From Lepraria neglecta (lineage: Eukaryota > Ascomycota > Lecanoromycetes > Lecanorales > Stereocaulaceae), in NCBI GenBank assembly GCA_033220425.1, contig CM065648.1, positions 186,001-250,000 on the forward strand: 64,000 nt of DNA. Reading direction: 5' to 3'. The notes beneath the pieces are model-generated. The model had not been told where the DNA came from. It saw nothing but the letters and a program-made list of their open reading frames with translations, and made no database searches. Below, piece by piece: positions 51,336 through 61,021 of the stretch; positions within the stretch are counted from its first letter, which is position 1; the number at the start of each line of letters is the position of its first letter. A program made the translations under genes and the position numbers.

Positions 51336-51749
51336 TTAGTCCTCTTCTAACTCCCTAATATTCTATAACTCTCGGTCTACTATCCTTTTCTTCTCCTTCT
51401 TAATAGAGTTTAACTATACCTAAAGACGTACTACCTTTACAAGCGTATCGGTTACTTCCTCTTGTAGTTCGTTGCGCCGTTTTTTAATATAATATATTTC
51501 AAGGGGCGATACTATAAGGTCGCATTTCCTACTACTAGTAATATAGTTTGAATATCTATCGGAATCAGCACCTATTAGATACTACTTGCCGTTGGCAATA
51601 TATCGGGAATACGGTTGTATCACGAAGTCAGATAGTTCACTGGCTAACTCCTTCGAACGAATAGTTAGATTAGATGATCGTTTAGTATAGACGGGTGGTA
51701 TAAGGGATGGATGGTTTCTCGGGACGAGAAATCTGGAGGGGGGAGCTAA
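51336..51749 (-). pseudogene. Antisense Cys-rich / coiled-coil ORF of Gypsy copy B
   Basis: Minus-strand frame from the 3' LTR edge with few stops. A basic leader (SRFLVPRNHPSLIPP) is followed by SKELASELSDF. Next is a Cys-rich block around 51,520-51,610, where Tyr alternates with Cys: C-x2-C-x6-C-x8-C-x2-C-x6-C if RIP changes are undone. Then comes DLIVSPLEI and a Glu/Lys-rich helix (KKRRNELQEEVTD, KKEKKRIVDREL), ending at 51,336. It aligns along its length with the ORF at 8,902-9,357 despite heavy RIP elsewhere. The pattern suggests a metal-binding plus dimerising protein; this is inference. Confidence 0.65.
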
Positions 51750-52202
51750 TGTTACGATTAGGAAACATGATCAGGGATGCGCCCTAGGAGCGTAGCGCCT
51801 GTTATAGTTCGAGTTAACGAATTAGTACCCGACTCGGATAGACCCTGAAGGCTTGGCATGCTAAGCGACGATAGTAATAATAGTAGTGCGATCAATACGA
51901 TCAAGGATGATAATAGTATTAATAGCAGTGCGATCAATATAATCAAGAATGCTTGGCGGGATTTCGTATATCTATATATACGGAGTACTACTTATCACTC
52001 GGAGTATCGTGCTTAACTTACTATTCAATTGTTTACTATATACGATAGATCTCTTAGGCTAGGTACTAAATATATATTATCTAATTATATACCAGACCCG
52101 CTTAGTATCACTTGAAGCCTACTTTATACTCTTACTCTATAGCACCTCTATCCTAGTGAGAATCAATTACTAATACGATACCGGTACGTACGGTTCGTAA
52201 CA
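51750..52202 (+). repeat. 3' LTR of copy B
   Basis: Starts with an unmutated TGTTACGATTAGG and ends GGTTCGTAACA, so it gives the original LTR termini (TG...CA). Confidence 0.92.
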
Positions 52203-52207
52203 TTAGA

Positions 52208-54699
52208 TCTATAATAATAGTAGATTTAGTTCCTACTATAGACGAGGCGAGGAAGGCAAGTTCTTAAAATATATATCGGAATAAGCTAACAACGCATATA
52301 GCTCTATAATAGTATTGGCTAGCTCTATTACTATATAATGGAAAAGATTAGAGACGTAGTAGAAACTAGCTATATATTTGGTAATCGGGAGAAGGTTAGC
52401 GCGCTCCTCGAAGATAATAACTTTCTAGTATCTAATTAAGTAGAGGTAAGTATTATATTAATAACTCTATAAATACTAATTAGTTAATAGCCCTTAAGGA
52501 AGCGCTTTATAGCGGATATTATTATTAATTCGTTAGTAAGATACTTCTATAAATCTAATACTAGGGTTCTTAGATCTAATCTATATACCGAAAAGCGCTT
52601 CTAATTACTTACCGGGAATGTAATTGCCTAGGTTACTATATACTATTAGTATATAATTTCGGAGTATAAATACGGAGGAGAGAAATAGATAATAATATTC
52701 GAGGGGTATATAGTACAAGGTACTATAGAAAATGCTCTATATACTTTAATACGCCTATAGCTAACCTACTATAGTAATATTCCTATATATAAAGGAGACC
52801 TAGGACGAATAGAGAGTTAAGAGAAAAGAAATTCTACTTAGGCTTATTTATCGACGTATAATTATATAGGTAGGATAAAAACCCGGAAATATTATAAAAA
52901 GAATACTATCCGTTTATAATCTATCTAAGGATAGTCTATCTAACTTAAGTAATAATAAGTAACTAGTAAGGCTAACCTTACTAAGTATAAAATAAGGAGC
53001 TAGAGAAGGACAGTTCGATTCTAGGTATTTGTTAGGCCTTTAGGATAGGCTTAGCTTAAGTCCTATTACTATCGCTTTAACGAAGATAGTATATAGGAGT
53101 ATATAGAGAAATATAAGTAGTAGATTATATATCGATAGAATTATATAAGATACTAATTATCGGATAGTAAAAGAGTAGTATATAAGAGGGAGAGAAAGAC
53201 GAAAAAGTAAGTTATTGAATTAACTATAGTTTTACTATTCTAATAAACGCGGGTAGGATAATATAGGAGATAAAATACCTAAGGTTAGTTAAGCTATCTT
53301 TCTATACTACTATTGATTATTACTAATAGTATATAGGTATTATAAACTTCCTCGAAGAACTAAGCGGTAAGGAACCCCTCCCTACTCTACTATCTATTAT
53401 TACTAATATATATAGAGATTACAAGTTCATTCTAAAAATATAGCTATAAGTTTACCTCCGTTAATCGCTCTTGATTAAGATAGCTAGCTAATATTAACGA
53501 TAGATCTATGCGGACAAGGGCTATATAGACGTAAAGGCAAGTGTATACTATATTAACGAATATTATATATTTACTAAATAGATTGAATAGATAAGTAATA
53601 TATCGGATAATTCGGATAAGGTTTAAAGCCTCTAGTATCTTGATAGTATAATACTACTAATAGATAAATAGGGTTAAAAATAAATCTCGACTAAAACTAT
53701 AATTAAAGTAAGTTAGGACGCGAATCTATACGTAGTAAACTAATATTAGCTAGTTATCTTCCTCTTCTAACCTTACTAACCTATCTAACCCTAGCGATAA
53801 TAAGGAGTAATCTAAATAGCCCCTTACTAACGAGGAATATAAGAGAAGGCTTAATAAGATATTCGACTACCTAGATATATAATATATAGTAGAATAGAGA
53901 GGTCGAATTACCGCTATAGATAAAGATATAGGATTCGATATATAGTTAAGTACTATAGGATATAAGAAGATGAACAAGTTCTAGTATATATTCAGAGATA
54001 GGGAGGATAAGAGAGTATAGTATAAGGGTATAGCCACGGTAAAAGGGTTTGCAAAATTTGTAAAGCGCGTGTAGAGTCACCGCCGCGTCGAAGTGGGACG
54101 CCTGTAGGCTACAACAGTAGCGTTACCGGCGGCTATACTATCGGTTCTTGCTATATCGTTTTCTTTTTATATTAGATCAGTATTCTATTCTATTTAATCG
54201 CGATTCCTGTATTATATATAGAGCTCGGACCTGTAAGTAATTCATTGTTTATTAGCGATCTATATTGCTATTCGCGAACAGTATACCTAAGAAGCTCGGT
54301 ATAGCCAATTGCGACTAGCTATATAAAGATACTCTGTTTACTCGGGTTATAGAATTGCCCTTCGGGATAGGAGAAGTTCTATAGTAAATAGGTATCCTAT
54401 AATAATAAAAAGTAAAGGGCTCTAGAGAGATAAGCGATAATATATACCAAAAGGAAATAGAATAAGTATATAGCGCTATAAGAACAAAAGATTTATATAG
54501 AATTATATAAGATAAATGGTCTATTCAATTCAATGTAACTTAAATACCTCTGGTTTTAGTTGTTTGCTAGGATGCCTCGGTAGCCTCTAGAGGCGCTCCT
54601 GAGTTAGCTTTCTAGCGCACCCCGCTTATAGCCTTAGAGGCCACTGAGGCGCCCCCGAGACAGAAATATAATTCGCAGATGTAGGTATATATTCTCTAT
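52208..54699 (+). other. RIP-degraded transposon-like coding relic, unidentified
   Basis: Plus-strand frames stay readable through TAA/TAG at about 52,340-53,210 (MEKIRDVVETSYIFGNREK at the start). At about 53,820-54,070 they read EEYKRRLNKIFDYLD, then DKDIGFDI and ATVKGFAKFVKR. I recognise no family. The region 54,540-54,660 is less mutated. Confidence 0.4.
54572..54653. repeat. Imperfect inverted repeat, about 20-bp arms
   Basis: The arm ATGCCTCGGTAGCCTCTAGA pairs imperfectly with CCTTAGAGGCCACTGAGGCG around a 40-bp spacer. It is GC-rich within AT-rich surroundings. Confidence 0.45.
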
Positions 54700-54785
54700 A
54701 GAACGCTAGATATAATAATACCTAAGATAGCTATCTCTTAAGCTTATCTCTCTCTCTATAGTATAAGTCGAGCTAGGCTATCTTA
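54700..54785 (-). repeat. Inverted Gypsy A/B-type internal fragment
   Basis: Reverse complement of the post-LTR leader seen at 3,760-3,830 (GATAGCTATCTCT, CTATAGTATAAG, GCTAGGCTATCTTAA). It is cut on the right by a Helitron-like repeat. Confidence 0.7.
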
Positions 54786-55159
54786 ATTCAACTTTTAATA
54801 TTCGAGGGTCCGGGGGACGCCAAGCTCAATGCTTGGCATTTGCTATCGAGCTCGCGCTGCCTGCAAAACATTGCGAAAACGCTTCTTTTACTCATAACTA
54901 TTGCGCAAATAGGCCGATTCTAAAAATTCTTGATGCGCAAGCAAGCCAATTATTGGCTCCAAAACATATCAAATCATCTCGATATCATATGACGTATATG
55001 GCGCGGGGAAGTAGTGCGAAGAAGTTGCGATACAAATTCAACTTTTGGTAGTTGAAGGCGCTAGCCGAGAGAGGGAATACAGAATATAGGGCCAATCTCA
55101 TTGGCTGCAAGTGCGGAATTGCTCCGAATGTCGCGATAATCTATTATTAGAAGAAAGAT
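54786..55159 (-). mobile_element. Non-autonomous Helitron-like element N5, truncated
   Basis: About one and a half family repeat units in reverse, with the 5' terminus at 55,159 (TTATTAGAAGAAAGAT). The 3' hairpin end is missing. It sits between the Gypsy leader fragment and an inverted LTR, so it inserted into that remnant. Confidence 0.75.
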
Positions 55160-55540
55160 TCTTAATAGAGATAGAGGTATAAGTATATAAGAGAGTAAAG
55201 TAGGCTTTAAGTAATACTAAGCGGGTCTAGTATATAATTAGATAATATATATTTAGTACCTAGCCTAAGAGATCTATTGTATATAGTAAATAATTGAATA
55301 GCTAAATTGAGCACGATACTCTAAGTAGTAAGTAGTACTCCGTATATATAGATATATGAAATATCTGCCAAGTATTCTCGATTGTACTAATCGCACTGCG
55401 CTTATTGCGCTTATCGCTTAGTATACCAAGCCTTTAGGGTCTTGTCCGAGTCGGGTATAGTCTAGTTCGACTTGTACTATAACGGGCACTACGCTATAAA
55501 GGCGTACCCTTGGTTATAGCTCCCTTCTAGTCTTAATACT
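55160..55540 (-). repeat. Inverted Gypsy A/B-type LTR, degenerate
   Basis: Reverse complement of most of the A/B LTR: AGCGGGTCTAGTATATAATTA, GCCTAAGAGATCTATTGTAT, and GTCCGAGTCGGGTA near 55,443. The outer 5' part diverges after about 55,510. Confidence 0.75.
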
Positions 55541-55827
55541 ATCCCTCGAGCTTATCTCTCTCTCTATAGTATAAGTTAGGCTAGGTTATCTTAATATATT
55601 TACTAATTCCTTTATTAATAATAGGGTATCTCTATCCGCTTCCTCCTCCTAAGGAGCTTAGGGTAATAGCCCTAGAGTCTCTTAGTATAGTACTTATCCT
55701 TAAGGGTACTTAAAGTATTATAAATCGTCTATATACCGGTATTATATTATAGATTATTCTTAATAGGAATAGAGGTATAAGTATATAAGAGAGTAAAGTA
55801 GGCTTTAAGTAATAGTGCTGAGATTCT
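55541..55827 (-). repeat. Second inverted Gypsy leader plus LTR-end fragment
   Basis: Reverse complement of the leader (CTCGAGCTTATCTCTC, AAGGAGCTTAGGGTAATAGCC) followed by the first 115 bp or so of the reverse LTR. It breaks at 55,827. The same LTR end is present at 55,160, so two remnants are stacked in the same orientation. Confidence 0.75.
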
Positions 55828-55956
55828 AGTAGTGACACCTAATCGATAACTCCCTAACCTTATTAAATAAGGGGCGAACGGGCCTCCTAGCACTAATAAA
55901 CACCAAGCGTACGGTAACCGCGAGCCAACCAAGACGTTGCCAAGCCTCCCATTATA

Positions 55957-55987
55957 TCTTCTGTGAAGATTACGGGCATTTACTTGT
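55957..55987 (+). mobile_element. Orphan Helitron 3' end at the edge of the repeat island
   Basis: ATCTTCTGTGAAGATTACGG, then CATTTACTTGT, matches the Helitron 3' hairpin end but lacks the upstream body. The 130 bp before it (55,828-55,956) are not RIP-like. Ordinary-composition sequence starts right after it. Confidence 0.7.
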
Positions 55988-55988
55988 A

Positions 55989-56583
55989 TTATTATAGAAT
56001 CTTAATAGCACTTCGGGAACGAAAACCACAGGCGTTAGAGCTCTTCAACATTAACAGGCTTAACACTGTCGTTCTAGACCTAGCATTTAATGAAAAGCCA
56101 ACTCGATTGGTTTGGGTTAGCTGCTTGATTGCTATGACAAGACTGCCTGCTCAGGCACCAATCGCATCACCACAGCACTCCTCATAAGCTCCTACGCCTT
56201 ATGGACAGCACTATTAGTGCGCATCGACTGCTCGACCTTGCGGAGATTCTGGAGTGACCGTAACGATGCTCTCTTGACTGTAGCTGGTACCATGGTTATG
56301 AGCCGCGCCACCTAGGCCCCTTACCTCTGTAGAATGTAGCCTAGCTCTTGACAGACATCGGCATATGCCATCGCCTCTGTACTTTATGGCCAGCCCGTGA
56401 TTAAAGTAGTCTTCTTCCATCAACCCATTTCCTCCATACGGACTAATGTGAGGTCCACCCAGCGATAATGCCACTCCCAGTATCGTATGTTGCCCTCTCA
56501 AGCCAGCAAACATGGAGATCGCCTTGAGCCCTTTCCGCATGCAAGATACTTTATAAAGTGTGTATGTGACCTCCTCTTCAATC
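55989..56583. other. Intergenic, 3' side of the minus-strand gene
   Basis: Normal composition. A 129-codon minus-strand frame (56,214-56,603) overlaps the last exon of the next gene in another frame and has no recognisable motif, so I treat it as untranslated or intergenic. Confidence 0.5.
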
Positions 56584-57194
56584 TCACGGCGATCCCCAGT
56601 CATCGAAGTAGGACTCGGCTGGCGGGGTCTGCTTCTCAGGATCCTAGACGAGTGTCAGCGGTACCCAGCTCAAGATGATCAAGAGAGCAAATGACTTACG
56701 TGGTCTTGGAGATATGTCTCGAAGCTTATGACGTGGGACTGGAAGAGCTCCCGAAAGATGACGTGGCCCTTGCGAGGGTGTAGAGCCAAGCGTGCGCTTC
56801 CAGTGCTTCGTGTGATAGGACGGCGGGGTACAGGACGCTTGGATGCCGTGCTCTTCTTGATCTTGGTGTCGCTTGCTTGAGGCTTGGGGAAGCGTGATGG
56901 ATCAACGATCATCTTCCGTGTTCTGACATGTGGGGGGGTGGTAGGTGGGGAGTTCATGATATGTTTGCGCTCCTTGACCTTGCCAAAACCGGTGGTCTCC
57001 GAGATATCCTCGGCTTGTCGTTGGATCCTTTCTTGATAGTCGCGCTGTGTTTGATTGTGAACGGGATATGGACCAACCCATTGCGGCCAAACCTCGTCAT
57101 CGGTTCTGGACGGCCATGGGCCGTAGGTGCACTCGTAGCCGGGAAATACACCACCCCCAATCGGACCATGAGGCAATTCGGTGGCTGCAGTCAT
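56584..57194 (-). CDS. Unknown fungal protein, two exons, about 184 residues
   Basis: Exon 1 is 57,194-56,700 and exon 2 is 56,643-56,584. The 56-bp intron has a GTAAGT donor, GCTGAC branch site and TAG acceptor; splicing preserves frame and gives a C-terminus YFDDWGSP. I start at 57,194: the ATG follows CAAA and a CA-rich leader typical of fungal 5' UTRs. The open frame reaches 57,467, but its upstream part looks untranslated. The protein is Pro/Arg/Lys-rich in the middle (RTRKMIVDPSRFPKP, KKSTASKRPVPRRP) and acidic at the end, with no membrane segment or known domain. No function is assigned. It is transcribed away from the kinase gene. Confidence 0.65.
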
Positions 57195-57707
57195 TTTGAG
57201 GTGAAAATATCGGATGAGGTTGGTGATGGGGTTGAGGTGTAGGTGATGAGTGGTGTTGACGTGGAGTGGGAGATGCGCTACAATCGACAGCGGAACTTCC
57301 CGAGTAGCCCTAGCCCTTAAGTTTACCGATGTTGGGCTGGTAGGCTCGGTGTCGGCAAAATAGTTCGGGCTGCGCAAAGGAAAATCACGCCAATGAGAAT
57401 CTCCCAACCACCATAACTCTACAACAAGAGTTCTGAGTACCAAGGTGTCGCTGTATAAATTATTCATCTCAATTATTACTATAACTTTGTAGTTGAAAGC
57501 GAAATTTCATCTTCGCTTGTTACGATATTACCTGGCTGTAAAATTTGCCCGCCACGCGAACTATTTTGCCGACACCGACATGTAACACGACTTTTGGATT
57601 CCCAACCACACAACGTGTCGTTGCCATGGGCAATTATTGTCATGCATATGGATTAGAACAATAACACACTCTTCCCTATTTGTTCATTCCTAGGATTCAT
57701 TGACACC
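57195..57707. promoter_or_regulatory. Shared upstream region of two divergent genes
   Basis: A 513-bp region between the two start codons. It contains CA-rich leader sequence for the minus-strand gene (57,195-57,270) and an AT-rich middle. No specific factor site is identified. Confidence 0.4.
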
Positions 57708-59474
57708 TTGATTTCTGTTGGTGGGAATCTTGTCTCCGTTCTAGTCAACCTCTTTGTACATCCACTGCTAATGATGGAGACTCACAATGATGATGTCGTC
57801 TCGGGCGATACTGAGCGGATCTTACCCAGCATCAGGCAGGATCTCGAGGAAACAGAAACACACCCTCCACATGAAGCCTCAGCCATGGATCCTCCGAGCT
57901 CACTTGATATCTTGAAAATAATACCATCAAACGAGAAAGCAAAGCTGGCCTTTGACAACCTAGTACAAAAGAAGCTTAGCAATATTCTCGATAATCATCA
58001 CTCCCAATACATTGTCATGACACGGAAAGGGCCTCCTGAGAGGTCCAACACCCATCAGCCGAGACCTGGAGATGAAACAACAGGCGACGAGGAGAATGAG
58101 GGATCAGGAGCGGCGAAAGACATTCATTATGGCCATTTCCGGATCAACTTTGATTGCCGGCCTTTTTTGAAGAACTTCAACTTCGTGTTAGGTAGAGGAT
58201 CTGAGAGGTTGTATGGGGCGATTCGCAACGTGGACATTCTCCTTGCGGCGGCAAAGACGAAGTATTCGGACGGGCTCAAAGCTGCTCACGCCTTGTTGGC
58301 GATTCATCCCGAGTCAGGGGCCTGGATGCTTTCTGCTACTGCAGATCCTCCAAGCGCGCAGATTCCTGAGGAGGGTACCGTCATATTCAATGATGAAGGC
58401 ATTTCGCAGGACCAATCTCGATGTCTTAGTCGGCCTCACAGCACGCTTGCGATCAACGGTATGCAATACGATGTCCGTTTTGCCATCACCGAGCCAGAGC
58501 AAGAACCGCTCTACCGTACGAAGCGCGATGAGGCTCTGGAAGCGGCAGGGATCCGAATACCTGATACTATTATATCAGGCATCCCATTTGATATTGATGG
58601 AATAACGAAGACTGCTGTATTCAGATATGGACTGGGTAGTGGCAGTTTTGGCAGGGTTTTTGAAGGTTTCGACCGAACGACCGGAGACCTGAGAGTGGTA
58701 AAGAAGATCCAGCTTAACCACGAACCTGAACTTCCCCTGGCTGAGAATGAGATCAAGGCCAATCAACTGTTTGGCGGGTTTGAAGGCATTGTCACCTTGT
58801 ACGAATGTTCGAATTCAGAAGGAGGGCAAAGTACGAAGGCAGGGAGATATCCATTCGATGTTTTTCTGGTTCAAGAGAGAGGCGTAGCTTTCAATAAATA
58901 CTTATGGCAGGCCGAAGATCCAGTGCCCTGGAATTTAAGATCGGTCTTATTGGGGCAACTACTGAAGGGTCTCATAGCTAATCACCAGCAAGGATGTATG
59001 CATCGCGACATAACACCGATGAACGTCTTATATTTCAGCCAAGAGCCCAAGCACGCTGCTTTTTGCGACTTTGGAAAGATCTGCTACAGCAAGACCGATA
59101 CCGACAGTGGAATAGCCAATTGGTTGTGGCTGCCGCCCGAGATCGAGGAGAAAAACAATCCGGCAGAGAGGAACACCTACGATCAGAAGATTGACGTCTG
59201 GATGCTTGGGATTACAATTCTCTACAGTTGGTACCCGCAAGTACTGAGAGGCTTGCGTACACCTGTGAAAAGTCGCTTCTCGGATCATGAGATGACTATT
59301 TGCAGTAGGCTGAAAGCGGAGAGACTATCAGGCTTATCTCCACTGCTACTGAAAATGATCTCTTGGGATGTAAAAGATCGTCCAACTGCAGAACAAGCTC
59401 TCAATTATCCATGCCTTGTGAACGCTGCTCCAGAACCCGCAAAGTCATCGGATCGGAAGAGGCTTCAATCGTGA
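57708..59474 (+). CDS. Protein kinase with FHA-like N-terminal region
   Basis: Uninterrupted 588-codon frame. Residues about 145-260 resemble a forkhead-associated domain, which binds phosphothreonine peptides: FVLGRGSE at 159-166, NVDILLA, a His at 194, and INGMQYDV near 249-256. The kinase domain spans about 303-572: glycine loop GLGSGSFG (308-315), lysine pair at 332-333, catalytic HRDITPMN (432-439), DFG (454-456), PPE in place of APE (476-478), DVWMLG (496-501) and the late Arg at 558. All key catalytic residues are present, so it should be active. HRDITPMN, with Thr-Pro for the usual Lys-Pro, departs from standard Ser/Thr kinases. The first 21 residues are hydrophobic; translation may instead begin at the Met-Met at 22-23 (57,771). 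An FHA-kinase layout recalls Rad53/Dun1-type kinases, but the sequence is divergent and I do not assign orthology. Confidence 0.85.
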   Translation: MISVGGNLVSVLVNLFVHPLLMMETHNDDVVSGDTERILPSIRQDLEETETHPPHEASAMDPPSSLDILKIIPSNEKAKLAFDNLVQKKLSNILDNHHSQYIVMTRKGPPERSNTHQPRPGDETTGDEENEGSGAAKDIHYGHFRINFDCRPFLKNFNFVLGRGSERLYGAIRNVDILLAAAKTKYSDGLKAAHALLAIHPESGAWMLSATADPPSAQIPEEGTVIFNDEGISQDQSRCLSRPHSTLAINGMQYDVRFAITEPEQEPLYRTKRDEALEAAGIRIPDTIISGIPFDIDGITKTAVFRYGLGSGSFGRVFEGFDRTTGDLRVVKKIQLNHEPELPLAENEIKANQLFGGFEGIVTLYECSNSEGGQSTKAGRYPFDVFLVQERGVAFNKYLWQAEDPVPWNLRSVLLGQLLKGLIANHQQGCMHRDITPMNVLYFSQEPKHAAFCDFGKICYSKTDTDSGIANWLWLPPEIEEKNNPAERNTYDQKIDVWMLGITILYSWYPQVLRGLRTPVKSRFSDHEMTICSRLKAERLSGLSPLLLKMISWDVKDRPTAEQALNYPCLVNAAPEPAKSSDRKRLQS

Positions 59475-61021
59475 GGCGACGCAGCTTGGAATCATGACCG
59501 TGGCATTGAATCAGGCCTATCCTTTGAGCTTATGTCCGTGCTATGATGATGGGCCGTCAGTGTTTAGCCCAGACCGCGAGGCTTGGACGATGTATCCCAC
59601 TTGCCACTTGCTGTATCCCCGACTCCTCTCAACGAATCTGGACGACATCAACATCATTTTATTAGCCGTATGCTTTAGCAAGCTTCGTGTGTTGACTGAC
59701 AGTGCCATCCTTTCGCGATCACCCCAATCATCAACCGACTGCTGCGAAAACGCTCCTGAGCCACGTCACACGAGACCCTTCGTTGGCACATCCTCAGAAG
59801 CTGGCCGTCAAACGGAGATACCCAAGCCGCGCCCACTGCCCAGGTCTCGATAATATTTTTGCATACACCAGCTCTCCCACGTTGTCGTCCCGCCAAGAAT
59901 CCAGCGTCTGCTTGGGCAGCACCAAGATTTTCGGACGATTACTAGCACTAAAATTTCTACCTTGGCCAGCGCAGCGAGATGCGATTGCGTGTTGGCCACG
60001 TCGTCTGGATAGTCTTATGCGAGCACGCTCATCTCGACATTTCGGCCACTTTGACGTTTCAAGCGCTGTTGCCTACTAGGCATTGTGTCACAGTATGCTA
60101 GAAAACTAGTATAATGAATGTAAATGACATTTCTTGGACCACGAAGCAACTGACATGCGCTAACATTGAAGGCGTTTCAAGTTTCATTGCTTGTCTGCTT
60201 GGAAATGCTGCAGTAGCAGCGTTTACTAGCAGTAGCACTTTGAGAGATATGCAATGCAGGCAATAACACCCACAAAATATGAAGCAGTGTGCGTGTCTTA
60301 CATCGTCTATAGAAGCACTAAAGAGGCATGATAATGGTATTGACGGATCACAGAACAGTGGACATATGCTAACGAAGAATACACGCACTGAAGGTACCTC
60401 AGTTGATGAAGAGGCAGAGGAAGTAGAAGATAGGGTGTTTGAAGTATTGCTAGCCCAACACTAGTGAGATCTTGCAGTCAGCCGTCCTTGAGTCTCCCGC
60501 TGATTGCCCGCGTCAAATCCTGCGCATGAGCAATAGCTTTCGGTTCGCACATCTCGCAGTCCGCTCCATGATGCGTCATGCCATTCCTTCCCCGCGAAAT
60601 CAAAGGTATGAAGGCCTTCCTCGAGTGTTTCCTGCAACGATGCGAAGTTCTCAGGACCTCCTCAAACTTCGTCCACCGCCGCAGCGCTGATAACCCCTGC
60701 TTCTGCCCTTTCCGTAGCTCCTCCTCGTCCCCATACTGCCACTACCGCCGCGTCCTCGCTCCATGTACAACTAGACTTGTTCTTCACCATCATCTACACA
60801 TCAGGCAGAGCCTTAGCATCCGCTCCCCCCTCATATTCCGTTTGTTGTGGCCGGCAAACACGCAACTATGCATGACTGAGATTCATGATTGGTGCGCTTC
60901 GTCGTCCAGCGTTCTTCCTCACGCACGGATCCATGACGCATAAAACTTGGCGGCGGGAAGTATCTGAAACATCAGCCCGAAGGAAAACTGCAGCTTCTTA
61001 TTCACTTGACCTCAAGCTACC
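59475..61021. other. Intergenic, 1.5 kb, no convincing gene
   Basis: Normal composition with several short frames of 60-125 codons on both strands, none with recognisable motifs. On the minus strand, 60,480-60,660 has two overlapping protein-like frames, one ending ISGRLKDG-stop, that could be the tail of a lost gene. Nothing firm. Confidence 0.45.

Larger units (their letters stand above)
45527..52202 (+). mobile_element. Ty3/Gypsy chromovirus-type LTR retrotransposon, copy B
   Basis: A sister of copy A: 6.68 kb, 453-bp LTRs, target duplication TTAGA (45,522-45,526 and 52,203-52,207). Same gene order including the antisense ORF. It has a short internal duplication of about 43 bp near 46,285-46,370 (AGTATATAGAAGAACTAGAAGACGACG). 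RIP stops throughout. Confidence 0.93.
1..55988. other. RIP-mutated AT-rich repeat island
   Basis: Nearly all sequence here is degenerate transposon DNA. Bases 1-120 contain no CA and no TG dinucleotide, while CG remains. In every recognisable TE frame, stops fall where the family has CAA, CAG or TGG codons, and His/Cys positions read as Tyr. This matches C-to-T change at CpA on either strand, the RIP signature of Pezizomycotina. Short stretches rich in CA/TG stand out as exceptions: the minisatellite at 18,481-18,988, parts of the Helitron repeats, and 55,828-55,956. The island ends at a truncated Helitron 3' end, beyond which ordinary genes start. Confidence 0.93.

Noticed and set aside
56214-56603. 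129-codon minus-strand frame
   Set aside because: Its start lies inside exon 2 of the upstream gene in another frame; no motif and no splice support.
59494-60079. 119- and 125-codon plus-strand frames after the kinase gene
   Set aside because: They overlap each other in different frames, have no motifs, and follow directly on the kinase stop, consistent with 3' untranslated and intergenic DNA.
60480-60680. Possible minus-strand gene tail ending ISGRLKDG
   Set aside because: Two frames look equally protein-like, no upstream exon or domain could be linked, so it is left as intergenic.
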